A DNA stretch of 64,000 nucleotides from Aquimarina sp. U1-2. GTDB taxonomy: Bacteria > Bacteroidota > Bacteroidia > Flavobacteriales > Flavobacteriaceae. The notes below the pieces were generated by a model. The model ran no database searches. It worked only from the letters and a program-made list of their open reading frames with translations, and was not told the DNA's origin. The stretch lies in the NCBI RefSeq assembly GCF_017897595.1, contig NZ_JAGKIK010000021.1, forward strand, positions 1 to 64,000. The letters run 5' to 3'. A program made the translations under genes and the position numbers. Position 1 is the stretch's first letter, and every line of letters starts with the position of its first letter. Shown here in pieces: positions 1 through 11,476 of the stretch.

Positions 1-3000
1 CTATTAATAGTGATATAGCAGGAACCGGACTTACGCAAAATGCATCGGGTGCACTAGAAGTAGACGGAACTGCAATCACAGGTGATGGAAACATTACTTC
101 CTCTGACCTTACTGTTGGTGGAGATACAAATGCACTACTTGGTGATGTAACTCTGGAAATAGCTCCGAATGCGGTAGGAACTACTGAAATCGCCGATGAC
201 GCAGTAGATGCTTCAACTTTGAATCCAAATGTAGCCGGTGCAGGACTTACGCAAAATGCATCAGGTGCACTTGAGGTTAATATAACCGCCTCAGACGTAT
301 CTTTTACTCCAACTGTGAATACTACAAGCACGAATGTACAAGATGCAATTGAAGAATTACAAACTGATATTGATGGATTTGCCGCTACAGCCGGTCAAAC
401 CAATACAGCTTCAAACTCTGGAAATGCAGGAGTCGGAGTTTTCGCTAGAAAAACAGGTGCTGATCTAGAATTTAAAAATATTAATGCAGGTTCAAGTAAA
501 ATTTCTATAACGGATGACACAGCTAATGATGAAATTGATATAGATATAAATGCAGAATCTATCACCTCAAATGAAATACAAAACGGAACTATTGCTTCAG
601 ATGATATTGCGGCTGATGCAATCAATGCAGCATCGATAAACCCAGACGTAGCCGGTGCAGGACTAACTCAAAACGCATCGGGTGCACTAGAAGTAGACGG
701 AACTGCGATTACAGGTGATGGAAACATTACTTCGTCTGACCTCACTGTTGGTGGAGATACAAATGCGCTACTTGGTGATGTAACACTAGAAATTGCTCCA
801 AATGCGGTAGGAACTGCTGAAATTGCTGATGATGCAGTAGATGCTTCAACCATAAATGCAAACGTAGCTGGCGCAGGACTAACTCAAAACGCTTCCGGTG
901 CTTTAGAAGTAGACGGAACTGCAATCACAGGTGACGGAAACATTACATCTTCCGACCTCACTGTTGGTGGAGATACAAATGCTCTGCTTGGTGATGTAAC
1001 ACTAGAAATAGCTCCGAATGCGGTAGGAACTGCTGAAATTGCCGATGATGCGGTGACCAATGCACAAATTGCAGATAATGCTATACAAACTGAAAATATT
1101 GCTGATGATGCTGTAACTGCAGCTACTATTAATAGTGATATAGCAGGAACCGGACTTACTCAAAACGCTTCCGGTGCTTTAGAAGTAGATGTTACCGCAA
1201 TCAATGGTGATGGAAACATTACATCTTCCGACCTCACTGTTGGTGGAGATACAAATGCTCTGCTCGGTGATGTGACTCTGGAAATTGCTCCAAATGCGGT
1301 AACTACTGCAGAAATCGCTGACGGAACCATAACTTCAGATGATATTGCGGCTGATGCAATCAACGCAGCATCGATAAACCCAGACGTAGCCGGTTCTGGA
1401 CTTATCCAAAATGCAACAACAGGTGCGCTTGAAGTAGACCCAACAGCAATTAATGGAGACGGAGATATTACTTCTTCTGATCTTACCGTAACAGGCGGTG
1501 CAAACTCTACCTTAAATGATGTAACCTTAGAGATAGCTGATGATGCTGTAGATGCGTCAACCATAAACGCGGATGTAGCTGGTTCTGGACTAATACAAAA
1601 CGCAACAACGGGCGCTTTAGAAGTAGACCCAACTGCAATTACGGGTGATGGAGATATTACTTCTTCTGATCTTACCGTAACAGGCGGTGCCAATTCAACG
1701 CTAAATGATGTAACTTTAGAAATTGCACCTGGAGCTGTTGGAAATACAGAACTTGCAAACAATGCAGTTTCTACCGATAAAATACTAGATGGAACCATAA
1801 CTTCAGATGATATTGCTGCCGACGCAGTTAATGCAGCTACTATCAATAATGACGTAGCCGGTTCTGGACTAACACAAAACGTAACAACGGGCGCTTTGGA
1901 AGTAGATGTGACTGGAATAAGTGGTGATGGATCAATTACCTCTCCTAATGGAACTGTAACCCTAACAGGGACACCTGCTAATTCATTATTCGAAAACGTA
2001 GGATTTGATGTGAACATTCCAGCACTTACAGGTGATGGATCGATAACTTCTACAGACTTAACCGTAACGGGTGGTGCAAACTCAACACTAAATGATGTAA
2101 CTTTAGAAATAGCTGATGATGCAATTGATGCAGCAACCATAAACGCAGATGTAGCGGGTTCTGGACTTATCCAAAACGCAACAACGGGCGCTTTAGAAGT
2201 AGACCCAACAGCAATTACTGGTGACGGAGATATTACTTCTTCTGATCTTACCGTAACAGGTGGTGCAAACTCAACACTAAATGATGTAACCTTAGAAATA
2301 GCTGATGATGCAATTGATGCAGCAACCATAAACGCAGATGTAGCGGGTTCTGGACTTATCCAAAACGCAACAACGGGCGCTTTAGAAGTAGACCCAACAG
2401 CAATTACTGGTGATGGAGATATTACTTCTTCTGATCTTACCGTAACAGGTGGTGCCAATTCAACGCTAAATGATGTGACTTTAGAGATTGCACCTGGAGC
2501 TGTTGGAAATACAGAACTTGCAAACAATGCAGTTTCTACCGATAAAATACTAGATGGAACCATAACTTCAGATGATATTGCTGCCGATGCAGTTAATGCA
2601 GCTACTATCAATAATGACGTAGCCGGTTCTGGACTTACACAAAATGCAACAACAGGTGCACTGGAAGTAGACCCAACAGCAATTACTGGTGATGGAGATA
2701 TTACTTCTTCTGATCTTACCGTAACAGGTGGTGCAAACTCTACCTTAAATGATGTAACTTTAGAGATAGCCGATGATGCAGTAGACGCTTCAACCATAAA
2801 CGCAGATGTAGCGGGAACTGGACTTATCCAAAATGCAACAACAGGCGCTTTAGAAGTAGATGTGACTGGAATAAGTGGTGATGGATCAATTACCTCTCCT
2901 AATGGAACTGTAACCCTAACAGGGACACCTGCTAATTCATTATTCGAAAACGTAGGATTTGATGTAAACGTTCCAGCACTTACTGGTGATGGATCAATTA

Positions 3001-5192
3001 CCTCTACAGACTTAACTGTAACTGGTGGTGCAAATTCAACACTAAATGATGTGACTTTAGAAATTGCACCTGGAGCTGTTGGAAATACAGAACTTGCAAC
3101 CGATGCAGTTACTACTGATAAAATACTAGATGGAACCATAACTTCAGATGATATTGCGGCTGATGCAATCAACGCAGCATCGATAAACCCAGACGTAGCC
3201 GGTGCAGGACTTACGCAAAATGCATCGGGTGCACTAGAAGTAGACGGAACTGCAATCACAGGTGATGGAAACATTACTTCCTCTGACCTTACTGTTGGTG
3301 GAGATGCAAATGCGCTACTTGGTGATGTAACACTAGAAATTGCTCCAAATGCGGTAGGAACTGCTGAAATTGCTGATGATGCAGTAGATGCTTCAACCAT
3401 AAATGCAAACGTAGCCGGTGCAGGACTAACGCAAAATGCTTCTGGAGCGCTAGAAGTAGATGTAACTGGAATAAGCGGTGACGGATCAATTACCTCCCCT
3501 AATGGAACTGTAACTTTAACAGGGACACCGGCTAACTCTTTATTCGAAAACGTAGGATTTGATGTAAACGTTCCAGCACTTACTGGTGATGGATCAATTA
3601 CCTCTACAGACTTAACCGTAACTGGTGGTGCAAACTCAACACTAAATGATGTAACTTTAGAAATCGCTCCGAATGCAGTAGGAACTACAGAAATCGCTGA
3701 TGATGCAGTAGACGCTTCAACTATAAACGCAGATGTAGCGGGTTCTGGACTTATCCAAAACGCAACAACGGGCGCTTTAGAAGTAGACCCAACAGCAATT
3801 ACTGGTGATGGAGATATTACTTCTTCTGATCTTACCGTAACAGGTGGTGCAAACTCTACCTTAAATGATGTAACTTTAGAGATAGCCGATGATGCAGTAG
3901 ACGCTTCAACCATAAACGCAGATGTAGCGGGAACTGGACTTATCCAAAATGCAACAACAGGCGCTTTAGAAGTAGATGTGACTGGAATAAGTGGTGATGG
4001 ATCAATTACCTCTCCTAATGGAACTGTAACTTTAACAGGGACACCTGCTAATTCATTATTCGAAAACGTAGGATTTGATGTGAACGTTCCAGCACTTACT
4101 GGTGATGGATCAATTACCTCTACAGACTTAACCGTAACTGGTGGTGCAAATTCAACACTAAATGATGTGACTTTAGAAATTGCACCTGGAGCTGTTGGAA
4201 ATACAGAACTTGCAACCGATGCAGTTACTACTGATAAAATACTAGATGGAACCATAACTTCAGATGATATTGCGGCTGATGCAATCAATGCAGAATCGAT
4301 AAACCCAGACGTAGCCGGTGCAGGACTTACGCAAAATGCATCGGGTGCACTAGAAGTAGACGGAACTGCAATCACAGGTGATGGAAACATTACTTCGTCT
4401 GACCTCACTGTTGGTGGAGATACAAATGCGCTACTTGGCGATGTAACACTAGAAATTGCTCCAAATGCGGTAACTACTGCAGAAATCGCTGATGGCGCCG
4501 TAGGTACGGCTGATCTTGCCGATGGTACAGCAGCAGGACAACTATTACAATGGGATGGTACCGACTGGGTGCTTGTTGATGATTCGGCTGTTAATACAAA
4601 CACTACTATAACGCAAGCTGCCGGTAACACCGACACAGAAGTAGGAACTACGGCAAGAACCATTGCTACATACAGAAATGAAGCTAGTGCAGATGTAACC
4701 ATAAACGAAAGTGTAACCACATTATCCCAAGATGCAGGTACTGGTACCATTACTTATACTAATGAAGCAAATGCAACGCAAACAGCAAATGTAGTTGCTG
4801 CCGAAACTGACAACCAGATAACTACAGGTGCTAATGGCGGCGCATATTTGGCAGCAATGCCAACAATATACTCAGCTGGAAAAGTTAGTGGAACAGGTAC
4901 AGCTGCTTCTATATACAATGCAACGGTTTCTCGATTGAACACGGGAGATTATCAAGTTACATTTACAAATCCATTACCTAATGCTAATTATATCATACAG
5001 TTAACCATTACAGATTGTGGAGGCAACTGCCCTGATGCACTAACAGGACCAAGTTATGATGACCCTGGGATTACATATTATAGTCAAACCGTCAATGGAT
5101 TCAATATAAACATAGGTGACAACGATAACGGTTCTAATCCGCGAATCGATATTGACCTTGAGTTTATGTTTACTGTAATCAGACTGCCTTAA
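1..5192 (+). CDS. Giant repeat-rich secreted/surface protein, 5'-truncated by the window edge
   Basis: The frame is open from the first bases of the window, so the true start lies upstream; TTG at 219 is only an internal codon. About 1,730 residues are visible. Roughly the first 1,500 are degenerate tandem units of two main kinds. One is a 72-residue unit (VAGAGLTQNASGALEVD ... DDAVDASTIN), the other a 63-residue unit (VAGSGLIQNATTGALEVD ... INAD). A third block, starting VTGISGDGSITSPNGTV, is interspersed. The units are rich in Asp, Thr, Ala, Gly and Ser and have no Cys. A unique tail of about 200 residues follows, with QLLQWDGTDWVLVDD (the start of a head-like region) and then a globular end with two Cys. 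No T9SS sorting domain is visible at the C terminus. It is followed 23 bp later by another secreted protein. It looks like a stalk or fibre protein with a head at the C-terminal end, an inference from architecture only. Function is unknown. Confidence 0.85.
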   Translation, partial: INSDIAGTGLTQNASGALEVDGTAITGDGNITSSDLTVGGDTNALLGDVTLEIAPNAVGTTEIADDAVDASTLNPNVAGAGLTQNASGALEVNITASDVSFTPTVNTTSTNVQDAIEELQTDIDGFAATAGQTNTASNSGNAGVGVFARKTGADLEFKNINAGSSKISITDDTANDEIDIDINAESITSNEIQNGTIASDDIAADAINAASINPDVAGAGLTQNASGALEVDGTAITGDGNITSSDLTVGGDTNALLGDVTLEIAPNAVGTAEIADDAVDASTINANVAGAGLTQNASGALEVDGTAITGDGNITSSDLTVGGDTNALLGDVTLEIAPNAVGTAEIADDAVTNAQIADNAIQTENIADDAVTAATINSDIAGTGLTQNASGALEVDVTAINGDGNITSSDLTVGGDTNALLGDVTLEIAPNAVTTAEIADGTITSDDIAADAINAASINPDVAGSGLIQNATTGALEVDPTAINGDGDITSSDLTVTGGANSTLNDVTLEIADDAVDASTINADVAGSGLIQNATTGALEVDPTAITGDGDITSSDLTVTGGANSTLNDVTLEIAPGAVGNTELANNAVSTDKILDGTITSDDIAADAVNAATINNDVAGSGLTQNVTTGALEVDVTGISGDGSITSPNGTVTLTGTPANSLFENVGFDVNIPALTGDGSITSTDLTVTGGANSTLNDVTLEIADDAIDAATINADVAGSGLIQNATTGALEVDPTAITGDGDITSSDLTVTGGANSTLNDVTLEIADDAIDAATINADVAGSGLIQNATTGALEVDPTAITGDGDITSSDLTVTGGANSTLNDVTLEIAPGAVGNTELANNAVSTDKILDGTITSDDIAADAVNAATINNDVAGSGLTQNATTGALEVDPTAITGDGDITSSDLTVTGGANSTLNDVTLEIADDAVDASTINADVAGTGLIQNATTGALEVDVTGISGDGSITSPNGTVTLTGTPANSLFENVGFDVNVPALTGDGSITSTDLTVTGGANSTLNDVTLEIAPGAVGNTELATDAVTTDKILDGTITSDDIAADAINAASINPDVAGAGLTQNASGALEVDGTAITGDGNITSSDLTVGGDANALLGDVTLEIAPNAVGTAEIADDAVDASTINANVAGAGLTQNASGALEVDVTGISGDGSITSPNGTVTLTGTPANSLFENVGFDVNVPALTGDGSITSTDLTVTGGANSTLNDVTLEIAPNAVGTTEIADDAVDASTINADVAGSGLIQNATTGALEVDPTAITGDGDITSSDLTVTGGANSTLNDVTLEIADDAVDASTINADVAGTGLIQNATTGALEVDVTGISGDGSITSPNGTVTLTGTPANSLFENVGFDVNVPALTGDGSITSTDLTVTGGANSTLNDVTLEIAPGAVGNTELATDAVTTDKILDGTITSDDIAADAINAESINPDVAGAGLTQNASGALEVDGTAITGDGNITSSDLTVGGDTNALLGDVTLEIAPNAVTTAEIADGAVGTADLADGTAAGQLLQWDGTDWVLVDDSAVNTNTTITQAAGNTDTEVGTTARTIATYRNEASADVTINESVTTLSQDAGTGTITYTNEANATQTANVVAAETDNQITTGANGGAYLAAMPTIYSAGKVSGTGTAASIYNATVSRLNTGDYQVTFTNPLPNANYIIQLTITDCGGNCPDALTGPSYDDPGITYYSQTVNGFNINIGDNDNGSNPRIDIDLEFMFTVIRLP
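3..4520 (+). repeat. Long near-identical coding tandem repeats (189- and 216-bp units)
   Basis: Units of 216 bp and 189 bp recur through the gene with few nucleotide differences. For example, the 189-bp block beginning near 2154 is repeated almost exactly from about 2343, and roughly 100 bp from 35 on recurs from about 3215. A block encoding GISGDGSITSPNG...LFENVGFDVN occurs four times (near 1910, 2860, 3460 and 3980). The high nucleotide identity, not just protein identity, points to recent duplication or ongoing recombination between units. Confidence 0.9.
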
Positions 5193-5215
5193 TAAAAGAT
5201 AAATTATTTTTAAAT

Positions 5216-5917
5216 ATGATGTTTAAAATGAATAGAATATTACTTATAACAACCTTCTTAACCTTTGTATCTTTTGTAGTACAAGCACAAGATGTAAACC
5301 AAACTGCTATGGGTCTACCTAGAGTAAGTGATGTAAATACGATTACAGGAGAGACAGCAGCCAACATTGGAAACGTTGTATACAATACTACAGATAATAG
5401 CATCTATCGTTATGATGGGACAAATTGGATTATAGCCGATGATCAATTCGATGATGAAGTACTTTTGCGTACGCCTATCGATGTAAATAATGTCCCGGGA
5501 GATCCAAATGCTGGAGATGAAACTACAGTTAAACAAGTTATTGATGCCATTACGCCTATTACATCTAGAGCAGGAAGAGTCTTTTATCCTCCTTCTATAG
5601 AAATTGATGCCTCAGTAAATTCTACAGCGGATGAAACTATTGATTTATATGCACAGTATGCTAATCAGTATGATTTAACTCAAACAAGCACTACAATAAA
5701 TGGAACTACAGTAAATTATCAAACAGCTAAAAGCCCTGATGCCCCAAATGATATTCCAATATATGGACCAAATGATTTATATTATTATGTCACTTTTGCA
5801 GATACTAGTGTATTTAATATTATCAGTCTTTCTAATAGTGGTATATTAACTTATAGAATTGTAGGGCAACCTACGAATGATAATACTATTATAAACGTAG
5901 TTTTTGTTGTGAAATAA
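5216..5917 (+). CDS. Small secreted protein, partner of the giant repeat protein
   Basis: A 233-residue protein with an N-terminal signal peptide (MNRILLITTFLTFVSFVVQAQ, with two upstream in-frame Met codons at 5216 and 5219; 5228 is an equally good start). The mature N-terminal part contains GLPRVSDVNTITGETAANIGN followed by YNTTDNSIYRYDGTNW. That 'YDGTNW' segment echoes QWDGTDW in the tail of the preceding giant protein, a motif common in flavobacterial adhesin-like proteins. The rest is Thr/Asn/Asp-rich and likely beta-structured, with no Cys. It lies 23 bp downstream of the repeat protein and is probably co-transcribed. I do not recognise a named family; surface or extracellular location is inferred from the signal peptide and context. 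Confidence 0.8.
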   Translation: MMFKMNRILLITTFLTFVSFVVQAQDVNQTAMGLPRVSDVNTITGETAANIGNVVYNTTDNSIYRYDGTNWIIADDQFDDEVLLRTPIDVNNVPGDPNAGDETTVKQVIDAITPITSRAGRVFYPPSIEIDASVNSTADETIDLYAQYANQYDLTQTSTTINGTTVNYQTAKSPDAPNDIPIYGPNDLYYYVTFADTSVFNIISLSNSGILTYRIVGQPTNDNTIINVVFVVK

Positions 5918-5933
5918 TAATAGCTAAACACAA

Positions 5934-6127
5934 AACGAATAGTAATAAATTTTGAAAATTACTTCACAGGGTCGAGCGTTAAAAAATGTTTAGTAAACAT
6001 TTTTAGCGAACAAGCCAGTTGGAGCGCAGGATTTAAAATTTTTAATGTGAGAGCGTAGGGGTTACGTACGTTCTCAATTTTTTAATTATTTCGTTTTTAA
6101 ACAATTAAAAACATTTAAACGGATGAA
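5934..6127 (+). repeat. Dispersed intergenic element, copy A
   Basis: This stretch aligns with 12441-12580 and, in two pieces, with 23216-23459. Shared features in order are AACGAAyAGTAATAAA, a T/A-rich block, TGTGAGAGC...CGTTCTCAATTTT, and a final GTAAACG-like block immediately before ATGAAAAT. Copy A holds two hairpins: a perfect 10-bp stem at 5982-6004, and an imperfect stem pairing 6048-6057 with 6067-6076. It ends exactly at the start codon of the 6123 gene, so it probably supplies that gene's leader. Confidence 0.6.
5982..6004 (+). terminator. Hairpin, possible terminator
   Basis: A perfect 10-bp inverted repeat (AAAAATGTTT / AAACATTTTT) with a 3-nt loop, 65 bp after the stop of the 5216 gene and ending in TTTTT. 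The stem is AT-rich, so terminator strength is doubtful. Confidence 0.4.
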
Positions 6128-9100
6128 AATATTTAGAAAAGTATATATTAAAATATTCCTTGTTTTACTTTTTACCTTTCCTGTTCAAAAAGGATTAGGT
6201 CAAGATACTTTTTTTGATAATTTCAACCCTACAAATACCTACGCCGATAACGATGGTAATCAAAATTTTAGTACGAATTGGTTAGAAACTAATGATGATG
6301 GTCTCCCTACTAATCCCGGAAATTTTAATGCACGTAGAATTTATATTAATAATGGTCAAATTAATTTTAACTTACAAGAATTAACTCTAATTAATTTAGA
6401 TAACGCTAGTATAGAAAGGAGATTAGATTTATCAACTTATAGTGTTGTTGATTTCTCCTATTCTTACGATTCAAGATTTAGACAAGGTGAAATTTTTATT
6501 GTAGAAATGTATAATAGTACTACGAATTCTTATCAAATAGTAGACTTTATAAATTTTGGTGGTATTGGAACAAGAAATTATCAACTATCTGCTGCTCAGG
6601 CGTCTAATGATGCACGAGTGCGCTTTAGAGGATTTGATCAGAACTGGGCTGGTAATGCTGCATTTTTTATTGACAATGTAAGATTTACCGCCTATAATAG
6701 AAGAGTATTTGTTAATGATGTAACAGTAAATGAAAATGCAGGTATTATAACTTTTACAGCAAGATATGAAGGTTCTACAGTAGCTGCTTTTACTGTTGAT
6801 TATAGTACCGTAGACGGAACGGCATTTGCAGATGGAGATTATATAGCTCAAACCGGGACTTTAAATTTTTCGGGAGCACCAAATCAGGAGGTTTCTTTTT
6901 CAGTACCTATCACGAATGATGTATATTCTGAAGGAACCGAAAATTTTACTATTGATTTAACTAATGTAAATGATTCGTCAATAGGGTTGGTAGATGGTAG
7001 AGGTATTATTGAAGATACCGACTCTGTAGTTGTACCTGTAAATCCGGATTTAGAATTATTGGAAAGTTTTAATGGTGCGTTTGACTATGGTGTTGCAGGC
7101 GGTACCTTCAGAACGGCTGATGATGGTACCGACCCCTGTGCAGTAACGAATACATCATCTGGAATACTTACAAATTCGGGATCAATACCTAATACCGCTG
7201 CAATTGAAAAAGCCTATCTATTTTGGGCACATTCTAAAAGAAATCCTAACCCTAATATAACTTTTGAAGGACAGCCTGTTATCGCCTCAACTGTTAATCA
7301 ATCTGCATTTGGTGGTGGTGCCTTTTATGGTTATGTAAGTGATGTTACCACTATAGTTCAAAGTGTTTCGAATCCATTTACCAATTCGTATACATTAACA
7401 AATTTAGATATTAATACTGGTGATCCTTATTGTGGAGGACCCACAGTCTTAGGAGCATGGAGCTTAATGGTATTTTATAGCGATACTTCTTTTCCTACAT
7501 CTAGAATTAATTTATATAATGGTTTTAGTGGAGAACGTTTTAGCAACTCTTCTTTCACGCTCGATAATTTTTTTGCTATAAATCCCAACGGAGCAAAAAC
7601 GACAGTATTAAGTTGGGAAGGTGATGAAACCGCAGCCACTTCTGTGGGTGAAGAACTATCAATCACTTCTCCCCTACCTCCCGAAGAAACTACATCACTG
7701 GAAGGTGATGGAGACAATGTTGGAGGAAACAATAGACCGTTTAATTCAACTATATATGACGGTACTTCTGGAGTTAATCAAACAGGCACTTATGGAATAG
7801 ATTTAGACACTTATGACCTCTCTAGTATTTTAAGAGCCGGAGAATCTACTATTACCACCAACGTAGCTTCAGGTCTCGATTTTGTCATCGTTAATTCTGT
7901 TGTGTTAAAAGTACCAAGCAATTTAATTACAGGTATAGTGTTTGAAGATATAAATTATCCAGGAGGTCCAGGTAGAAATCTTGCAACTACTTCTGGTGCA
8001 GGTATTCCAAACGCAGAATTAGAACTGTACCGAGAAAACCCAGCAGGAACTGGAATATTCGTATTAGAGGATAGAACTACCACTAATGCTTCGGGTCAAT
8101 ACGTTTTTGCCGGTATGCAAAATGGAACCTACAAAGTTCGAGTAGTGAATACCGATATGGAATCTACTCGAGGAGGAGGAGATTCGTGTACCGAATGTTT
8201 ACCTGTACAAACGTTTAGAAGAAATTTCGCATCTGGAGGCATTTTTACAGATGTAGTGAATGAGATAGGCGGTGCTAATCCTGCGGCAACATCAGATACT
8301 CCTGCTGTTACCACAAATGGAACTTTGTTAGATGCAAATGCCCAGACGGTTTCAGATGTTACCATTACCGATGAAGGAGCAGATGGTTTAGACTTTGGGT
8401 TCAACTTCAATACGATTGTAAATACAAATGCTGACGGACAAGGATCGTTAGCACAATTTATAATTAATTCTAATAATCTAGATCAAATTGGCTTAGATAT
8501 TGAAGCACATCCTAACGATGGTACTCTTAATCCTTCACCAGGAGATGACACCTCGATATTTATGATTCCTTCGAACGCCGACCCATTGGGTAGAGCCGGA
8601 GATGCAAGATATAATATAGCTAATGGATATTTTGACATTCTAGCCACTACAAATCTTCCTCAAATTACAGATGCGAATACAAAAATTGATGGGAGAACAC
8701 AAACAGCATATTCTGGCAACACCAATACGAATGTTTTCGGCACTAGTGGAACGGTCGTAGGCACATCTTCAACTTCATTACCTGTATATAATGCGCCGGA
8801 AGTACAAGTACAACGAAGTAGTAATGATGATTCCTTTGTTTTTGAGATTGCTGCTAATAATATTACGATAAGGAATCTTGGACTCTTTGCAAATCAAAAT
8901 AATGCTGATGCCATTAGAATAGCATCTGGATCTAACGTAGTAGTTCAATCAAATATTATTGGACCTAATCTTGCAAATGTCGTAGAAGGAAATACGAGAC
9001 ATGGTATTCGAATCAATGGAGGCGATGCTACGATAACAAATAATTATATAGCACAAAATCGAATTACTGGTATACGAGTTAATGGTAATCCAACTACAAC

Positions 9101-9977
9101 TATTACTCTAAATCAGTTTACGGCAAATAGCAGTACTATTTGTAATGATCAGGGGACCATCAATATTAGGGGTGGTACGAATACTATTGAAAATAATCTT
9201 ATTGAAGATTCAGGAATTTACGGGATTAGATTTAGCAATGGAACTATAACCATTCGAGAGAATACTATAACGGGATCTGGTCAAAATCCTGCACCTTTAT
9301 GTAACGAAAATGCAGGTATTGCTTTAAGTAACGGAAATTCAACGACTCTTGGCAATGTCATCAATGCGAATGAAGGAGCGGGTATAATTGTTACAGGGGG
9401 GACAACGAGTCGAATATCCCAAAATTCAATTTTTGCTAATGGTACTGCTTTAGCACCTGCATTAGGAATTGACATCAATGATGATGGGGTTACACTGAAT
9501 GACCCTGGTGATTCTCCAACTGGCCCTAATAATCAATTGAACTTTCCTGTTATAGAATCATCATCTATTTCTGGAAATACCTTACGAGTTGCAGGTTGGT
9601 CAAGACCAGGAACTACTATAGAATTTTTTGTTTCAGACATCAGTACAGGAGCAGCCAATCCTGGAGAAAATCAAGTTCCCAACACGTTGAATCAAGATTA
9701 TGGAGAGGGTCAAACTTTTCTAGCCTCACGTATCGAAGGTAGTCCCAATGATAATGATACTACAATTTCAGCGTACAGTGATTCTGATGGTAATGCCGAT
9801 ACTACTGATAGATTCGATTTCAGCATCGTTCTAAGCACACCGATTCCAGTAGGAAGTATTATTACAGCTACTGCTACGTTCAATAATGCCACTTCAGAAT
9901 TCGGACCCATAATTGATGTAGGTGCAGCCACAGTAATTTCAAACCGAAGAATCACTTACAGAGTTAAACAAAATTAA
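6123..9977 (+). CDS. Large secreted Calx-beta / SdrD_B / right-handed beta-helix protein
   Basis: 1,284 residues with a signal peptide ending about residue 26 (KGLGQ). Domains visible are: a beta-sandwich region (30-190); a Calx-beta-like domain at about 195-300 ([15 protein letters not shown] ... [10 protein letters not shown] ... [10 protein letters not shown]); a Cys-containing middle domain (310-600); an SdrD_B/prealbumin-like domain at about 602-690 ([13 protein letters not shown] ... [20 protein letters not shown]); and right-handed beta-helix repeats at about 875-1120, with N-rich turns such as [18 protein letters not shown]. Calx-beta and SdrD_B domains are usual in large extracellular adhesins. 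It lacks a C-terminal T9SS sorting domain of its own, but the next gene, 1 nt downstream, carries one. The two may form one complex or be a split product. The substrate or ligand is unknown. Confidence 0.85.
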   Translation: MKIFRKVYIKIFLVLLFTFPVQKGLGQDTFFDNFNPTNTYADNDGNQNFSTNWLETNDDGLPTNPGNFNARRIYINNGQINFNLQELTLINLDNASIERRLDLSTYSVVDFSYSYDSRFRQGEIFIVEMYNSTTNSYQIVDFINFGGIGTRNYQLSAAQASNDARVRFRGFDQNWAGNAAFFIDNVRFTAYNRRVFVNDVTVNENAGIITFTARYEGSTVAAFTVDYSTVDGTAFADGDYIAQTGTLNFSGAPNQEVSFSVPITNDVYSEGTENFTIDLTNVNDSSIGLVDGRGIIEDTDSVVVPVNPDLELLESFNGAFDYGVAGGTFRTADDGTDPCAVTNTSSGILTNSGSIPNTAAIEKAYLFWAHSKRNPNPNITFEGQPVIASTVNQSAFGGGAFYGYVSDVTTIVQSVSNPFTNSYTLTNLDINTGDPYCGGPTVLGAWSLMVFYSDTSFPTSRINLYNGFSGERFSNSSFTLDNFFAINPNGAKTTVLSWEGDETAATSVGEELSITSPLPPEETTSLEGDGDNVGGNNRPFNSTIYDGTSGVNQTGTYGIDLDTYDLSSILRAGESTITTNVASGLDFVIVNSVVLKVPSNLITGIVFEDINYPGGPGRNLATTSGAGIPNAELELYRENPAGTGIFVLEDRTTTNASGQYVFAGMQNGTYKVRVVNTDMESTRGGGDSCTECLPVQTFRRNFASGGIFTDVVNEIGGANPAATSDTPAVTTNGTLLDANAQTVSDVTITDEGADGLDFGFNFNTIVNTNADGQGSLAQFIINSNNLDQIGLDIEAHPNDGTLNPSPGDDTSIFMIPSNADPLGRAGDARYNIANGYFDILATTNLPQITDANTKIDGRTQTAYSGNTNTNVFGTSGTVVGTSSTSLPVYNAPEVQVQRSSNDDSFVFEIAANNITIRNLGLFANQNNADAIRIASGSNVVVQSNIIGPNLANVVEGNTRHGIRINGGDATITNNYIAQNRITGIRVNGNPTTTITLNQFTANSSTICNDQGTINIRGGTNTIENNLIEDSGIYGIRFSNGTITIRENTITGSGQNPAPLCNENAGIALSNGNSTTLGNVINANEGAGIIVTGGTTSRISQNSIFANGTALAPALGIDINDDGVTLNDPGDSPTGPNNQLNFPVIESSSISGNTLRVAGWSRPGTTIEFFVSDISTGAANPGENQVPNTLNQDYGEGQTFLASRIEGSPNDNDTTISAYSDSDGNADTTDRFDFSIVLSTPIPVGSIITATATFNNATSEFGPIIDVGAATVISNRRITYRVKQN

Positions 9978-9978
9978 G

Positions 9979-11166
9979 ATGAGAAAAGATTATAATATAG
10001 GTATATGGATTATAGTACTGATTTTTATTAGCAAAGGCTATAGCCAACAGGCTTTTCATAATTATGGGACTATTCAAATTCATACCGACGGTGAGGTTGG
10101 TTTTCATTTAGACGTTATTAATGATGGTACTTTTGACCAAAATGAAGGATTTACCGGATTTTACAGTTCAGATGACCGTCTTACGATATCAGGAACAAAT
10201 CGACCAGTATTTTTCAATATGGAAATTGATGTGTTTGACGATCTCTTTCTCGAAGTTGCTACGGGAGTGCGAAATTTTCAGCAGTTCACCAACGGAAGAG
10301 TTCAGACTCCAAGAAATCGCAATCGTATCACTACATCATTAGATTATTTAAGCGATGCTCCCTATGATAGCGAAAGTGATGAACGCTTTGTAGATGGATA
10401 TGCCTCGTTAACCGGAGATTTAGATTTTACATTTCCTATTGGTGATGATTTTAGGCTTAGACCAATGCGCATTACTGATGGTGCATCGGTTAATACGAGT
10501 AGAGGTGCTTATTTTTTTGAAGATCCAAATTTTCCCAATTTTTTTCCAGAGCGTTTCGATACCTCAAGCCTTGCTACAAATGTGTTGGCTGTGAGTATTT
10601 TTGAATTTTGGGATCTTGATGGAAATACGCCTACTCAAGTAACATTGACTTGGGATGACAACAGTAACATTCCCACCCTGGTTGAAGATCTGGAAAATTT
10701 AAGAGTAGTAGGATGGAATGCTGAGACTGAAGAATGGGAAAGTCTTGGAAATACTGGTTTTATAGGAGATTTAAGTAATGGTGAAATTACTTCAGAAGCA
10801 TTTGTACCAGATACCTATACCATACTTACATTTGGTACTTCTGAATTATTGTTAGATGGAGAATTTGAAATTTTTACAGCGGTATCCCCAAATGGAGATG
10901 GTGAAAATGATTTTTTTAGAATACAAGGATTGGCTAATTTCCCGAATAACGAATTATCTATTTTTAATCGGTGGGGAGTATTGGTCTATCAAAGAGAACG
11001 ATATCATGAAGCTCAAGATAATAATGGCTCTGATGCTTTTATAGGAATTTCTGAAGGGAGAACAACGATTGCCAAAGGAGAAGAATTACCTGTTGGAACA
11101 TATTACTACGTATTGAAAATCGATGGAAGAAAAGATCAAGCTGGGTATTTATATATTAACAGATGA
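9979..11166 (+). CDS. T9SS type B sorting-domain (gliding motility-associated C-terminal) protein
   Basis: 395 residues with a signal peptide ([16 protein letters not shown]). The last 95 residues are a typical CHU_C / type B T9SS sorting domain: [20 protein letters not shown], then [20 protein letters not shown], then [12 protein letters not shown] and a terminal GYLYINR. Type B domains direct export through the type IX secretion machinery and, in studied flavobacteria, often end in cell-surface or SprF-dependent proteins. The N-terminal 290 residues are beta-rich without a recognised domain. The start is 1 nt after the previous stop, so translation is probably coupled. The T9SS components porT and the plug protein are encoded later in this window. 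The combination suggests surface display of the two-gene product; this is an inference. Confidence 0.9.
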   Translation: MRKDYNIGIWIIVLIFISKGYSQQAFHNYGTIQIHTDGEVGFHLDVINDGTFDQNEGFTGFYSSDDRLTISGTNRPVFFNMEIDVFDDLFLEVATGVRNFQQFTNGRVQTPRNRNRITTSLDYLSDAPYDSESDERFVDGYASLTGDLDFTFPIGDDFRLRPMRITDGASVNTSRGAYFFEDPNFPNFFPERFDTSSLATNVLAVSIFEFWDLDGNTPTQVTLTWDDNSNIPTLVEDLENLRVVGWNAETEEWESLGNTGFIGDLSNGEITSEAFVPDTYTILTFGTSELLLDGEFEIFTAVSPNGDGENDFFRIQGLANFPNNELSIFNRWGVLVYQRERYHEAQDNNGSDAFIGISEGRTTIAKGEELPVGTYYYVLKIDGRKDQAGYLYINR

Positions 11167-11423
11167 TAAACAAATTTATTTCTAAAAAGAATTAAAAAAC
11201 AATGATTTATTCATTATTAATTTTAATGACAGTAATGGTTTTTAATTTATATGAAAACTTAATCTCATGAATTGTATACTATAGTGTGATTTTGTGGTAG
11301 ATTTTAAATATTATTGAAGTAATACTCATAACTCTTATTCTTTTTTGATGAAAAGACTATTAAATTTATGTCAAATGTTCTGACTAATGTTTAAAATCAT
11401 AAATCATCTTCCAGAACATGTAT

Positions 11424-11454
11424 AAAAAAACAGGTAAGAGTCAAAACCCTTACC
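11424..11454 (-). terminator. Rho-independent terminator of the double-glycine peptide gene
   Basis: Read on the minus strand, GGTAAGGG-TTTTGA-CTCTTACC (7 of 8 pairs) is followed by TG and seven T residues. It sits 22 bp downstream of the stop codon of the 61-residue peptide gene, showing that this is an independent transcription unit. Confidence 0.75.
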
Positions 11455-11476
11455 CGCTCTAATATTTTGAAGATTT

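Noticed and set aside
3..4520. CRISPR-like or other non-coding repeat array
   Set aside because: The periodic units are in-frame coding repeats of 189-216 bp with no short conserved repeats separated by unique spacers.
1160..4750. Open frame of about 1,200 codons antisense to the giant repeat protein
   Set aside because: It mirrors the repeats exactly, has no signal, domains or start context, and arises because the repeat codons contain no stops when read in reverse.
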